A stretch of 64,000 nucleotides of DNA from Periplaneta americana (Eukaryota; Arthropoda; Insecta; Blattodea; Blattidae): the NCBI RefSeq assembly GCF_040183065.1, contig NC_091127.1:27938891-28002890 (forward strand). The letters are read 5' to 3'. The stretch's first letter is position 1. Each line of letters starts with the position of its first letter. The translations under genes were made by a program, and so were the position numbers. Under the pieces are notes generated by a model, which did not search any database, was not told the DNA's origin, and saw nothing but the letters and a program-made list of their open reading frames with translations. This document shows, piece after piece, positions 1-19,410 of the stretch.

Positions 1-305
1 CAGATCTTTCCAAATAGAAATATGCTCTTACAATATTATCGGTAATTCAGTTGACAGAACTAGAACACAATCCAAAGACTGAAGATGATTAATATAAGCT
101 TTCATAGAGTCAAGTAGGTCTATTATGACACAAAAATAGATCTTCTGCTGTAATATTTCTATCAAAGCATATACAAATTTGAAAAAAATTAAGACATGTG
201 CTACTTTAGACATATGTGAAGGCTTTGGAGTTACATTTATTTTTTATTTCTAATAATGGATAAAATTAAAACAAAACCAGATAGCATAATAGCCTAAAGT
301 TATTA
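1..305. other. AT-rich non-coding sequence, no gene seen
   Basis: No conserved frame, splice-bounded exon or repeat was recognised. It probably belongs to an intron of the acetyl-CoA acetyltransferase gene, whose first visible exon lies further right; this is inference. Confidence 0.5.
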
Positions 306-307
306 TA

Positions 308-1491
308 CAGAGTGGGCAAAATAAAACTGGCCCAGAAAATCTAGCCTTTTTCTCGTTGCGATTTCGTCGGATTTTGTTCCAGGTTTTCCTGCAATTGAGC
401 AATGTTTTCTGGTGTTTGAACTCTTTTCAGATAGTTACAGTTTTTATTTGCTACAGAGCCCGTTTCACGTAATTTTGTCACTAGTTTTGCATTGCAGCCT
501 TTGCTGGAGGTTTTGCCAAAACACGTCCAGTCTGAAACTCTTGCGCGAACAGTTCCGCATACCTTTTCCATGAATTGTGCTTCGTATAACACTCGACAAT
601 GAACACGCATTTTTTTATCATGAGCACCATTCTGTGTGCATTTAATTGGCCACTAAACACGTCTGCCCCTCTCACTTACTCAAACGTAATGACACAGCGA
701 AGCTCGGGACAGAGCATGCGGGAGATGCACATGCGCGGACATGTGACAGCAACCCATTGTTGCATCGAAATCACGGCTTCCTGCATTGTCAGGGTCATTT
801 CCGCGTCAATCTTACACATATTTTATTTATTTGTCTAATGGCTAGTACGTGATATTTACTATCATTGACTGAGCGAAAAACAAGAAAGTGGTGAACAAAA
901 CTACAGATTAAGTAATTAAAAACATTTGGGCTCTGGCTTCCCAGTAGCGGTAGACTTCCTTGGAGGATTTCAGAGCAGGGCATTTTGCAAGATGTTGTCT
1001 ATCCATGTCTTCCTGTTGATGGCACAAAATGCAGGATGCCGATGGAAGGATGCCAAGACGATTGAGGTGTTTACCCAGGATGTCATGTTCAGTGTTAAGA
1101 CGAAAGCTTGCAACTGCCAGTCTTCTGGGTTCAGGAGGTATATCCTTCAGTAATTTCCTACGTTGTTGCGAAATGTTTATGTCCAATTCTTGTTGGTGAT
1201 TATTTTTTTGTAGTTGCTTGATATATTGTTTTACTGAGCTAAATGACAAAGGTTTCCGTGGGTTTATTTTGAGATTGGCACCCTTCTTAGCTAATGTGTC
1301 AGCCTGTTCACTTCCATGTAGATTACGATGTCCTGGGATCCATTGTAACACAACTGTTTTGCCATGTTCTTTTAAAGTTGTAAGTATTTTTTTACAATTA
1401 TTGATTTGTTCTGAACAACTTAAGTCTTATACATATAAATTCATATATTTCATATATATTTTCCGCGGGCCAGTTTTATTTGCCCACCCCA
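308..1491 (-). mobile_element. Tc1/mariner-type DNA transposon remnant
   Basis: Imperfect terminal inverted repeats of about 35 bp share the core GTGGGCAAA(A)TAAAACTGG. They lie at 308-342 and 1457-1491, and each is flanked by TA. Between about 341 and 640 the minus strand encodes a helix-turn-helix segment with LVTKLRETGS and RVQTPENIA, like the DUF4817-type N-terminus of insect Tc1/mariner transposases. It runs almost straight into the left terminal repeat, so the catalytic domain has been deleted. A LINE fragment lies between the right terminal repeat and the transposase start. The frame contains shifts, so the element is dead. Confidence 0.6.
840..1440 (-). mobile_element. LINE fragment: RNase H C-terminus plus zinc knuckle
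   Basis: The minus-strand frame ending at 908 contains the last RNase H block (QWIPGHRN, then EQADTLAKKG). Further on is a CxxC...H...C knuckle (CILCHQQEDMDRQHLAKC) near the C-terminus. This order is usual in I/Jockey-superfamily non-LTR elements that carry RNase H. Only the 3' end of the element is present. It sits inside the Tc1/mariner remnant at 308-1491, so it probably inserted there. The 3' boundary at about 840 is approximate. Confidence 0.7.
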
Positions 1492-1669
1492 TATTAAGAA
1501 AAACAATAAACTGTTGAAAAATATTGAACATATTTGAATACTATCCACAGTATTTCGTACAAGTAAATATTATGATATAAAATAAAGAATATCGCCATTA
1601 CAACTCTAGTATAGTGCAGTTAAAGAGAATTTATTGTATTTCTTACATGTTTCATGTTTTGATTCACAG

Positions 1670-9414
<7,745 letters not shown>

Positions 9415-9760
9415 TCACAATTCCGGCATACATTCATATACAACTGTGCTTTATCTTTTCTAATCAAGAATATTAGTATTATATATATATTCAAGCCTAA
9501 AGCCTTGTGAGGTTATTGTGACATAATTCTAAAATATTCAGAAAATACTAGTATTATGTTTTGAAATGGAGAAATTAGTATATTATGCTGTTTTAGTATT
9601 AAAAGTTTTGGAAGTATTTTACCTCAGAAGTATTGCATTTTTAGCTATGATACTTGATTTAATATTTTATAAAGAAAATATCTTTTGTTATTCTAGCTTT
9701 AAGTGCTGGACACGAATATGTTAAATGCCATACATCAAATATCAAAATAAATATATATTT
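9415..9760 (+). terminator. ACAT2 3' UTR with polyadenylation signal
   Basis: AATAAA at 9746-9751 follows about 330 bp of AT-rich sequence after the stop. No better signal is closer. Assignment is by position only. Confidence 0.5.
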
Positions 9761-10339
9761 TATTATATTTTGTTATATGCATTATAGTGGGATACTTTCT
9801 TGACCATTTGTAACTATTTTGATGTAGATACTAGTTCAGTGGTTTCTATGCTTGCCTCTGAACCAAAGAGAGTGACGAATGTTTTGAACGAGAAAATCCG
9901 AGTATATCTTCCGTTGGTCTCTTAAGGACATACAATATTGATTATTAATGTTGTGAACCAGGGATTAGTGGCCAGGTATGGAAAATTGGTAGACGCAAGG
10001 AGCAAGTGAGCTCTTTACGTCATTTGAAGACTAGCAGTGGCGAGCCTGTGATCTTACAATATTTTGATATAAAGGGGTTGTATTTTACAAAAATGCGTAG
10101 AAGAAGAAATTCTGTAAGTATCACAAAAATCTGCTGCTGTTTTGTTTAGATTGGTGACAGGCCATAACTGTTTATCATGCCATCCACACTGAATAGAAGT
10201 ATTCATTGCACCTTCCTGTATCCTATGCAAAAAAAAAAAAAAAAAAAAAAAAAAACCGAGCGCGCTCACACATGCACACACAAAAATCACATCGTTCATA
10301 ACTAAGATACATAAATAAGTATAAATAAATAAATATATA
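9760..10339. other. Intergenic sequence with a poly-A run
   Basis: No gene seen. An uninterrupted A-run of about 27 bases lies at 10229-10255, followed by AT-rich sequence up to the mariner copy. Confidence 0.5.
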
Positions 10340-11357
10340 CGAGGGGGATCCAGGAAATAATGACCGTTTTGTTGTAATAATTAAAAAAAATATATTTATT
10401 TGAAAAAACAAAGTCTGTTACATAACTGAAGCTTCCTTTACTTCTCTACATAATCACCACCTACATTTAAACATTTGTCGAATCTGTTCACTAGCTTTAG
10501 AATTCCCGTGTTATACACCTCTGCCGCCAGTTCATTAAGCCAGGTGTTCACTGTCTTCTTCAGCTCTTCATCACTTCCAAAACGATCCCAAAAGACAGCA
10601 GCCATGACTTTTTGTGTTGAGAGAGTCTGTTTGAATTTTCTCGGTTTCTTGGGTGATGAGGGATGATGCCACTGATATGATTGGCGCTTGACACCCAGGT
10701 CTCATCACCAGTCACAATTTGATCAAGAAAGGCGTCTCCATCTGTGTGATATCGCATCAAGAGTCAATGCTGAGGCCATTCTCTGAGTTTTGTGTTGGTC
10801 ACTCAGTTGCCGTGGAACCCATCGTGCACAGATTTTGTGGTAGCCAAGATGTTGCGACACAATTTCACCAAGCAAAGAACGAGAAATGTCAGGAAAGGCA
10901 ATATGCAATTCGTCGAGAGATGTGCACCTGTCTTGCAAGATTCTGTCGTTCACTTTAGTCTTCAGGTCTTCTGTGATGAGTGATGGGCATCCGGGTCGAG
11001 TTTCATCTTGGACATTTGTTCGCCCATTGTTGAACATTTCGCACCATTTTCTCACATTTCTTTCATTCATTACAGTATCACCATACACTTCTTTCAATTG
11101 CCGGTAAATTTCTGCAGGTTTCAAATGTCGGGCATTCAAAAATCGAATCACACTCCTCACCTCACAGTCGGCGGGATTATCAATCACGTCGTTCATTTTG
11201 AAGTAACACAAAATGCACAATGGCGACTTGTTGCAACCAGTACTCACAACATTATGAGAACACATGTTAAGGAAGCCAGTTGACCTTCAAACAAGGAAGG
11301 GGAGTCAGCTGCGCGGCGGGTATGCGCGAACGGTCGTTATTTCCTGGATCCCCCTCG
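10340..11357 (-). mobile_element. Mariner element copy 1, internally deleted
   Basis: Terminal inverted repeats start CGAGGGGGATCCAGGAAAT at both ends, with TA at 10338-10339 and 11358-11359. The minus strand encodes the N-terminal helix-turn-helix region (MNDVIDNPADCEVRSVI; GRTNVQDETRPGCPSLI) and the first catalytic block GDETWV. It then jumps, after the residues SFGIV, to sequence near the C-terminus. Against copy 2 (16961-18291) about 300 bp covering the second and third catalytic aspartates are missing. Confidence 0.92.
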
Positions 11358-11367
11358 TACATACACA

Positions 11368-12036
11368 CAGTAGAACCTCTATTATCCGTGGTAATGAAGG
11401 GGGTGGACTGAACGATTAATCGAAAAAATCGGATAATCCGTACTATAAAATATTTTCGTAAATGAAATGAATAATTCTTGAAGTTTCGTAATTTCCTCCG
11501 TAGTCTTGTGTTTAACACGGTAGGTAGTGTATCAGAAGTTCACTAATTTAAGTTCGGTTGTCAAGGACGTGTTTTAAGGGGCAAGAAAACTCCTTGTAAT
11601 GGCTGTAAGCAGAAAGATAGGAATAGTAGAGGTCTCATGTTGTAGATTTACAGACTCTATACACATTATCCTTAATTTTTATTAAATCGCGCACAGTTGT
11701 AACATCAATCTCGTATTCTGATGCGAGATGAGCCACAGTTTCTCTTTCCCCAAATTACTCATTTATATGCATTTTTCGATAATTATCACAAACTTTTCTT
11801 TGACATTCATGGAATACATTTTATGTAGAAGTACGGCAACTCGAACAGTAGACCATACTGGAAGTGTAGAGGTTTGTAATAACACTCTCTAGAAAAAAAA
11901 AAAACCAACGTACTAATATAACGTACAGTAGTACTTTATACGTTTCTGTAGCAAAAAAAAAAAAAGAAGTGAGCAAAAGACAGTCGGATAATCCATCAGT
12001 CGGTTAATAGGGTGTCGGATAATAGGAGTTCTACTG
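11368..12036 (-). mobile_element. pogo/Tigger-type element copy 1 (deleted)
   Basis: Ends CAGTAGAACCTCTATTATCC and its inverted match GGATAATAGGAGTTCTACTG. The right end is followed by TA; the left flank is CA, probably a mutated TA. The minus strand around 11690-11800 recalls a CENP-B/pogo N-terminal helix-turn-helix (VAHLASEYEI), broken by stops. The left 250 bp align with the right end of the copy at 28805-29944 in inverse orientation. Confidence 0.75.
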
Positions 12037-12242
12037 TATGTAACATGACTGATAAATACAGAAATAAAATATTTTAAGAGCAAAACTGTTTATCCAAACA
12101 TTATAATAATTATGCAAAATAAACTGTAATTTAATGAGCTTTATTTTACCACAGATCTTCAGTGAAAACTACACAACGAAGCTTAGACAACCAATGCATG
12201 ACTTTCGTATGATTAAAATATTTCTTAAGAGAACATATCTGT

Positions 12243-12471
12243 AGTGCTCGGGAAAAGTGGCACAAGTCAAAAATGTTAATTTTACAGAAGAAGGGGAAAA
12301 AAAACTGTCTTCACACTGGTTTATGTCGATTTGATTTTCTTCTGTATGAATTATTCTACTGGGAGAAATACTTATGTCTCTTTTCCCAAGCAAGCAGCTG
12401 TTCCGTAAGTTGTCAATAAATTTATAAAAAATTTTTGTGGAAACTGACTTATGCCCTTTTCCCAAGCACTG
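12243..12471. mobile_element. Foldback MITE with GGGAAAAGTGG ends
   Basis: Inverted ends AGTGCTCGGGAAAAGTGGCA and AGTGCTTGGGAAAAGGGCAT (reverse complement of the right side), both continuing into AAGTC. No coding sequence. A related element with the same core is at 62585-62800. The target duplication is uncertain. Confidence 0.6.
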
Positions 12472-12528
12472 CAGATATTTACGTATTACGAAATCCTCTA
12501 AGCATTTTCTAATAAAATACAGCTTATA

Positions 12529-13295
12529 CAGGGTGATTCAAGACCTCTGCAACAAACTCTGGGGATCAACAGATCTCGCAATGAGGATCATTTTTCGTAA
12601 AACAACCCATGTTCTTCGATGTCTCTTTTAGAGGCTATGCGATATCGAAATAAAGACAGCTTTAGTGACATTAACAATTATGAAATGAATTATTTTCAAG
12701 TATGTTTACTGACAAGTTACAGTTGTTCAAAGTGTCTATCCTGAACCTGATTACATCCATTACACTGTCGTAGCAGTGATTATTGGCCTGTGTCTAATTT
12801 GACCAAAAGTAGCTAATACATAGTGGATCCCTCTCTGGTGTCAATTCAAGTGATGTATTACTTCATATGTCCAAAAGAAAAAAAAAAAAGATTAAGGGCG
12901 TGAAGTCGGGTGATCACATTGGCCATGCAATAGATCCGGCTTTCCCTATCCATTGCTTGCGGTGCGACGTTATGTTGAATCACATGTCCCCTCACATCGT
13001 GAAGGGTACATCCTCCATGAGCAGCGAAAGCATTTCCGAAGAGCGCTTCATTCAAACGGGGCAGCAAAATGACAGGACACTTGTAACCTCCTCGCAAGGG
13101 TACTTGAAGAAATAAATGAATAATTCATTTCATAATTAACTGTAAATTTAATTAAAACCTGTCTTTTTTTTTTTCAATGTCGTGTAGCTCCTATATGAGG
13201 CATTGGAGAACATGGGTTGTTTTATGAAAAATGATCCTCATTGCGAGATCTTATCGATCCCCAGAGTTTGTTGCAGAGGTCCTGAATTCATTCTA
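12529..13295 (-). mobile_element. Tc1/mariner-type transposon remnant
   Basis: Ends CAGGGTGATTCAAGACCTCT (after TA at 12527-12528) and the inverted match with GATCCCCAGAGTTTGTTGCA at about 13255-13280. A 40-bp inverted repeat is shared. The minus strand at 12858-13097 is a decayed C-terminal transposase piece: RLHALNLFFFSFGHMK resembles the SPDLxPLDFFLWGHMK catalytic block. The third catalytic Asp region is altered, so it is inactive. Confidence 0.7.
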
Positions 13296-13299
13296 CACA

Positions 13300-14990
13300 G
13301 GAGTGAGGTGTGCGATAGTGGTAGTAGATATAATCTCAACCTGTGATTTTTAGTCAGAAGGGGTCTTTAAAATTTACAATTCTCGTGCAGAGTCTACAAT
13401 CACCTGAACTGCTGAATGAAGAGTTGACACTAAGAAAACAGAAATCCTTTTGAACACATGTAAAATGAAAATCCTTCTTAGAATACTGCACAAATGTCCA
13501 GGGATTTCAATGTCAAGCATCCCCAACACGTACCGGTTGTATCCTGGCCTGTTGCTAGCCTTCTGCCTGTTGCAATGGGACTTGCTTTCACCGTGAAATA
13601 AGTAAACTGAGACTACTCTTCAATCTTATGATTAACTACAGAATTACAAGTGTAACAGTTAAATACTATCACAGTGTTTAATAAAATTTCAAATTAAATC
13701 AAATGTTAGAAATAATGTCCATCTACTTGTAGACAAGCTTTGCATCACTTCAATAAATCAATGAATACTATATCAGTTATTGATGTGTAATGCCATAAGA
13801 ACATTACGAATGTCATGAAATGTTTGATCATGTAATTGAAGAATATGATCTCAAAATGCATTAAGTCCATTTTTATGAAAGGACAAGACTAGTTTTTTTT
13901 ATCCACAGGTCTAAGGGCTGAGTGAGTTTTCAAGTGACATGCACAATAACACAAACTTTTAGACAAGAATTGGAGTTGTTTTGGAAGAAAAGAAGCTTAA
14001 AATATAATGGCAGAGGTCTCAAACATAATCATATGTATGTATAAATCATAAAAATGACCAAATGGACTGAGCGAGTTTTGAGCTCACAATCCTTAATTGA
14101 TGAGATGCTTTGTTCAATTTCTCTTGTTAAAACAGCACTTTTCCTTTTATCATTTACTTGCTTGAGATATTTACACAGGAAACTTTCTCACAAATTTATA
14201 TCTACACTCAAGATAGATCTATTAATTAGCTGAAGTATTCACAAATAATGTGTTTATGTTTTAAAGTCTATCTCAACTTCAGATTAACTAGACTCCGGTA
14301 AGAATAACTGATTGCCCTAGCACCATTAAGTGCAACATCAGTCCAATTGCCTGCATACTGAGAATCGTGGATGAATTCCCCTATACAGTTTCTAGGAGAC
14401 TGTGGATGCTGAAGTTTGGAAACCTTGTGTAAGTAACACCAATGTGAGAGAAATGGATGACCATAATATTATGATCTCAAAACTGTAAAGAACAACTCCA
14501 CAGGGAAAAAGACCACCGAATGCTATAGTGAGGGTCACATAAGAACAGTTCCTAAACAGCAAATATTGTCTTGTCAGTGTTACCAGATATCACACGATCC
14601 TACATACTAAATTATGACTTATTTACTTACTGTACTTTATGTTTGAATAAATAATTCAATAATTTGTAACATAGTTTTGTAGGCAAACTGCGGGAATGCG
14701 ATCAACATGTCAAGTATTTTGTCTGGCAATACGAAATTCATTGGTTTGATTAAACAATTGAATCACGAGACCTAACCTAAAAATGTATTTTGTTTGACCA
14801 CATGAAATTTTTAGTACTAATGCCGAAAACTTACCTGATTATAGTCTTCAATTATAACCACAACGCAACACATAAAATAACTATTATGTATTAATATTAA
14901 TACTGATATTAATTAATTATTAGTATAGTCAAATTTCACTAGCTTCCAGTAACCAGCTCAGAAATCTAGTACAATTTTAATTTCATGGAA
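13300..14990. other. Gene-free AT-rich sequence
   Basis: No conserved frame or splice-bounded exon was found. A GC-richer patch at 13500-13600 and another at 14300-14560 look like decayed repeats but match nothing else in the window. Confidence 0.5.
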
Positions 14991-14998
14991 CTCCAGTA

Positions 14999-15675
14999 CC
15001 GACAAATGAAGAGTCCACTGCAAGAATGATGGATGTCACTTTCTTGTCGAAAATGAACCAAGACTGTCAATGCATAGCTTAAGACATATAGAATGTCCTT
15101 TCCCCTTTTTGTTCTCTTTATCAGCCGATGAATTTATTATCATAGCCTTTTTATCGTAAATTTTATTTAATTTTCGTATTTCTTTTCTTTTTATTTTATT
15201 ATTTTATTACATTCCATTTTGATATATTCTTCCTTACGTTTTTCCATATTAACCATTTGTACTAAATGAGTTGCTTTCACTATATTCCAATGTATTTTAC
15301 TTTCTTTTTTTATTATGGTATTATTTTCACGTTGTTTAGTGTCTATGCTATTATTATTTCTCTTTGTAATATGTTAGTATTCTGTTCTTTAACTTTTTGT
15401 TAAATTTTAACTGCTTGTATACTTTGTGACCTGGTAGAGTGTAAGAGAAGGCCCTATGGCCTTAACTCTGCCAGTATAAATAAAGAATTATTATTATTAT
15501 TAATGTACATAGAGAGTTATATGGCATAAACACTGATAGTCATTGTCCAGTAATGATCGGAAAATCACAGTTAAGCTTTGAGCACTAAGCATTTCAAACT
15601 TTAAATTGCTTCTCCTGAAAAATGTATTCCAAATGACATCCATCATTCTTGCTGTGGACTCTTCAAATATTGTCG
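14999..15675. mobile_element. Possible DNA element with 40-bp inverted ends enclosing a LINE 3' end
   Basis: The left arm 14999-15041 and right arm 15630-15675 share GAAGAGTCCACNGCAAGAATGATGGATGTCA in inverse orientation with few differences. No transposase. The interior holds the LINE-like 3' end at 15080-15510. Confidence 0.45.
15080..15510 (+). mobile_element. LINE 3' UTR with (ATT)n tail
   Basis: GGCCCTATGGCCTTAACTCT, then CCAGTATAAATAAAG and ATT repeats, is the kind of end seen in insect non-LTR elements. No reverse-transcriptase sequence remains, so the class is inferred from the tail only. Confidence 0.4.
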
Positions 15676-15689
15676 ATATTTGTCTCAGC

Positions 15690-16430
15690 TGCCAACATAC
15701 CAGTTACAAAATCACTATCATTTATAGTATTTGTCAGTATCGAAATTCGAAACGAAGTTGGCAAAAGAAAATTCAACCTGCAAACTAGAAAATCACCACA
15801 ATCCACTAGCATATGTAGTAATGGGGGGGGGGGGGGGGAAATGGTTAGGTTTCACCCTTAGGGTATGAAGTAAGCTGACCCGGACTATAGATAGCCTGAA
15901 ACAAATTGAACAGTAGGTCACTGATATAAGCCAAGAAAAAAAGAATTGTAGCTCCACAATTTTTTTTGCTAAGTATATGTACTTCATCCCTGAAAATAAA
16001 AAGGCACACGCAATTTCAAATAAGGAAACAAATGAGTACAAAAATAAATTATTACTTTATTTCATTTATTTTGTATTTACAGTGTTTTGGTACATATAGG
16101 TACGTTTTATCAAAATCACCTTCATACTTCTCAAACCCAATCACAAAACAAAACATTAATATAAGAAGTATAATATTGTCATTCTTCGCATATAAACTTA
16201 TATTTCAGCTTAGGTATATAGTTGTGTGCCATTTTTCATAGCCTTATGCCACAGTAAATAAAAAGAGAAGATAAGAAAATGTTCATGTATTTCCTGGCTC
16301 TTCAAGGTCGTTTATGCAGTGAAGAACTCTTTAGGACTAAGAATTATGGTACTGTTAGAATTCATTACATAATTATGATTTCAAAGAGTTCAATCTGGAC
16401 TTTAAATTTTCAAATCTATGAAGGAGGCTG
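15690..16430. other. AT-rich sequence, G-homopolymer, no gene
   Basis: A run of about 16 G lies at 15823-15838. The rest has no supportable gene. Confidence 0.5.
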
Positions 16431-16435
16431 GTGTA

Positions 16436-16640
16436 CAGTAGTGGCAAAAAAAACCGGACTGACCCTTGTAGCTGATTTCAGAGTCTGTTCACTCAGAGCA
16501 CGATAGACTGGTAACTAAGACTTTCATGGTTCGAATCCTGCCTGGGAAGGAAACTTATTTTTGTTCCTTATTCAAATTTATTCCCAATACTTTTCGATTG
16601 CAGCGATATTTTACTACTTAATTAACTTATTATTCCCAGC
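16436..16640 (+). mobile_element. Half copy of the foldback MITE seen at 59116-59503
   Basis: Starts CAGTAGTGGCAAAAA after TA at 16434-16435 and follows one arm of the 59116 element closely through the B-box-like GGTTCGAATCC. It ends near CTTATTATTCCCAG, where a 17-bp match to SINE family 1 (AGCACCGAAAGTTAC) begins. Confidence 0.75.
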
Positions 16641-16960
16641 ACCGAAAGTTACTCGGCATGGAAACATTAAGAATTTCAGCATCTCGTTTTGTCAGTTTGT
16701 CTCTCTGCCTACCACGCTACTGTGGAAAAGAATTTGCAACAGGATTACAATGTTTTCTAGCTGATTAAGAGATTCTGTAAGAGACTGATGTTCCTGTATT
16801 TCAGTGACAGATACTGCTGATGCTTTTAATAATAATCATAATCATCATGTGAGTTAATACCGAGAAATAAAAGATGTTTCATTTTCTTTGCATAAAGCAT
16901 AACAAGTCAAGAGCAGGCAATGACAAGCAGTATGCACATAACTGACGATTAAGCATAATA

Positions 16961-18291
16961 CGAGGGGGATCCAAGAAATAACGACCGTTCGCGCATACCC
17001 GCCACGCAGCTGACTCCCTTTCCTTGTTTGAAGGTCAACTGGCTTCCTTAACATGTGTTCTCATAATGTTGTGAGTACTGGTTGCAACAAGTCGCCATTG
17101 TGCATTTTGTGTTACTTCAAAATGAACGACGTGATTGATAATCCCGCCGACTGTGAGGTGAGGAGTGTGATTCGATTTTTGAATGCCCGACATTTGAAAC
17201 CTGCACAAATTTACCGGCAATTGAAAGAAGTGTATGGTGATACTGTAATGAATGAAAGAAATGTGAGAAAATGGTGCGAAATGTTCAACAATGGGCGAAC
17301 AAATGTCCACGATGAAACTCGACCCGGACGCCCATCACTCATCACAGAAGACCTGAAGACTAAAGTGAACGACAGAATCTTGCAAGACAGGCGCACATCA
17401 CTCGACGAATTGTATTACCTTTCCTGACATTTCTTGTTCTTTGCTTGGTGAAATTGTGTCGTAACATCTTGGCTACCACAAAATCTGTGCACGATGGGTT
17501 CCACGGCAACTGAGTGACCAACACAAAACTCAGAGAATGGCCTCAGCATTGACATTCTTGATGCGATATCACACAGATGGAGACGCCTTTCTTGATCAAA
17601 TTGTGACTGGTGATGAGACCTGGGTGTCTCACAACACCCCAGAGACCAAGCGCCAATCACATCAGTGGCATCATCCCGCATCACCCAAGAAACCGAGAAA
17701 ATTCAAACAGACTCTTTCAACACAAAAAGTCATGGCTACTGTCTTTTGGGATCGCAAAGGTGTTCTTTTGCTGGATTTCATGCCAAAAGGCACTACGATC
17801 AATGCAAATCGTTATTGTGAGACTTTACAAAAACTACGGCGAGCCATCCAAAACAAGAGGTGAGGAATGCTTTCGAGAGGAGTTGTGCTTCTTCACAACA
17901 ACGCCCGCCCGCACACTGCTGCTTCAACTCGAGAATTGCTGGATCAATTCGGTTGGGAAATCTTTGATCATCCGACCTATAGTCCAGACCTTGCTCCTAG
18001 CGATTTTCACCTTTTCATTAAGCTGAAAGACTTTCTGGGTGGTACGCGTTTTGGAAGTGATGAAGAGTTGAAGAAGACAGTGAACACCTGGCTTAATGAA
18101 CTGGCGGCAGAGCAGTATAACACGGGAATTCTACAGCTAGTGAACAGACACGACAAATGTTTAAATGTATGTGGTGATTATGTAGAGAAGTAAAGGAAGC
18201 TTCAGTTATGTAACAGACATTGTTTTTTCAAATAAATATATTTTTTTTAATTATTACAACAAAACGGTCGTTATTTCCTGGATCCCCCTCG
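16961..18291 (+). mobile_element. Mariner element copy 2, full length, inactive
   Basis: 1331 bp, TA on both sides (16959-16960, 18292-18293), ends CGAGGGGGATCC...GGATCCCCCTCG. The transposase starts at 17053, or at 17122 (MNDVIDNPADC). It has the paired-like N-terminal region, GDETWVSHNTPE, ...VVLLHNNARPHTAA and YSPDLAPSDFHLF, ending at 18193. Damage: a 2-bp loss near 17415, an in-frame stop at about 17461, a frameshift near 17863, and the second catalytic Asp (normally HDNARPH) changed to Asn. Orientation is opposite to copy 1. Confidence 0.95.
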
Positions 18292-18293
18292 TA

Positions 18294-19371
18294 TCTACAT
18301 ACGCAACCATGGATTACAACAAAGTCATGTACACAGGGAGAGAACTAGATATTTAATTCTCTCCTCTCCCCATTTTGGAAGAATAAAAACGTAACTTATT
18401 AAATTAATTAAAAACAGTACCCATTTAATTTCTTCTTAGGCTACTGTATTGTGTTACTTCATATAACATAATTGTAAAAATTAATAAACCCTCACTTTAT
18501 CTCGTCATTTACCAATTAAATGGCTGTGTTCAGTTTTCTCTTCAACACAAAGACATTTGGCAACAAACACAAAAATATTTTATGTATGATTCATACTTTC
18601 CTATAAATTTAATACGTGCTACTTATGATGGGCTGCACTGCATTCAGCTGTGGGTCTTGTATTAGCAGAGCATACATTTGCTGTGTCTGTGTTCACAGAG
18701 AATATAAAACGCATTTGTATACCCTGAGTTTGGATTCCACAGAAAGTCATCAACAGGGAATATTACTGTGTTATCCACAATGGTAATGTTTAATCTGTAG
18801 GAACGTATGAAAACTTGAATGAAATAAGATACCGGTATTTACATATGATACTGTAATAGTACAGTATATTTTTAAATAGAACCTCTAGTATCATGAATAA
18901 CCACTATAAAGCTGATGCAGAAATATCTGAAGATCTAACTTTCTAAATATGCTAAGTGCCAATTTTTCAAACTTCATTTTATTCAATCTAATGGAGAAAC
19001 ATCCATATGAGAATATCACATTAAATTGCCTTTGGCGTAGCTCAACTGTAAGTGACTCATTCATGTGCCAAAAGACGGTGCTGTAGATATCGCAACATGC
19101 ATTTCGCAGTTTTTTTCATCAATATCTTAGAAAGATGTGTTTGGCACTTAGTACATTTAGAATATTAGGTCGTCATTTAGTAAACTATTGTGTCAGGAAA
19201 CAAACTTAACTCTCTTTGATCAGCTTCTTGCAGATACAAATAGTTTCTTTGAACCCTAACACATCTTCAGATGAACAAGTGTTTTATGCAATAGTTTTCC
19301 TGGATGCAAAAATAGAAAACTATATATGACCAGTAATTATCACGAACTTAATTTCAGAAGATTTATTACAA

Positions 19372-19410
<39 letters not shown>

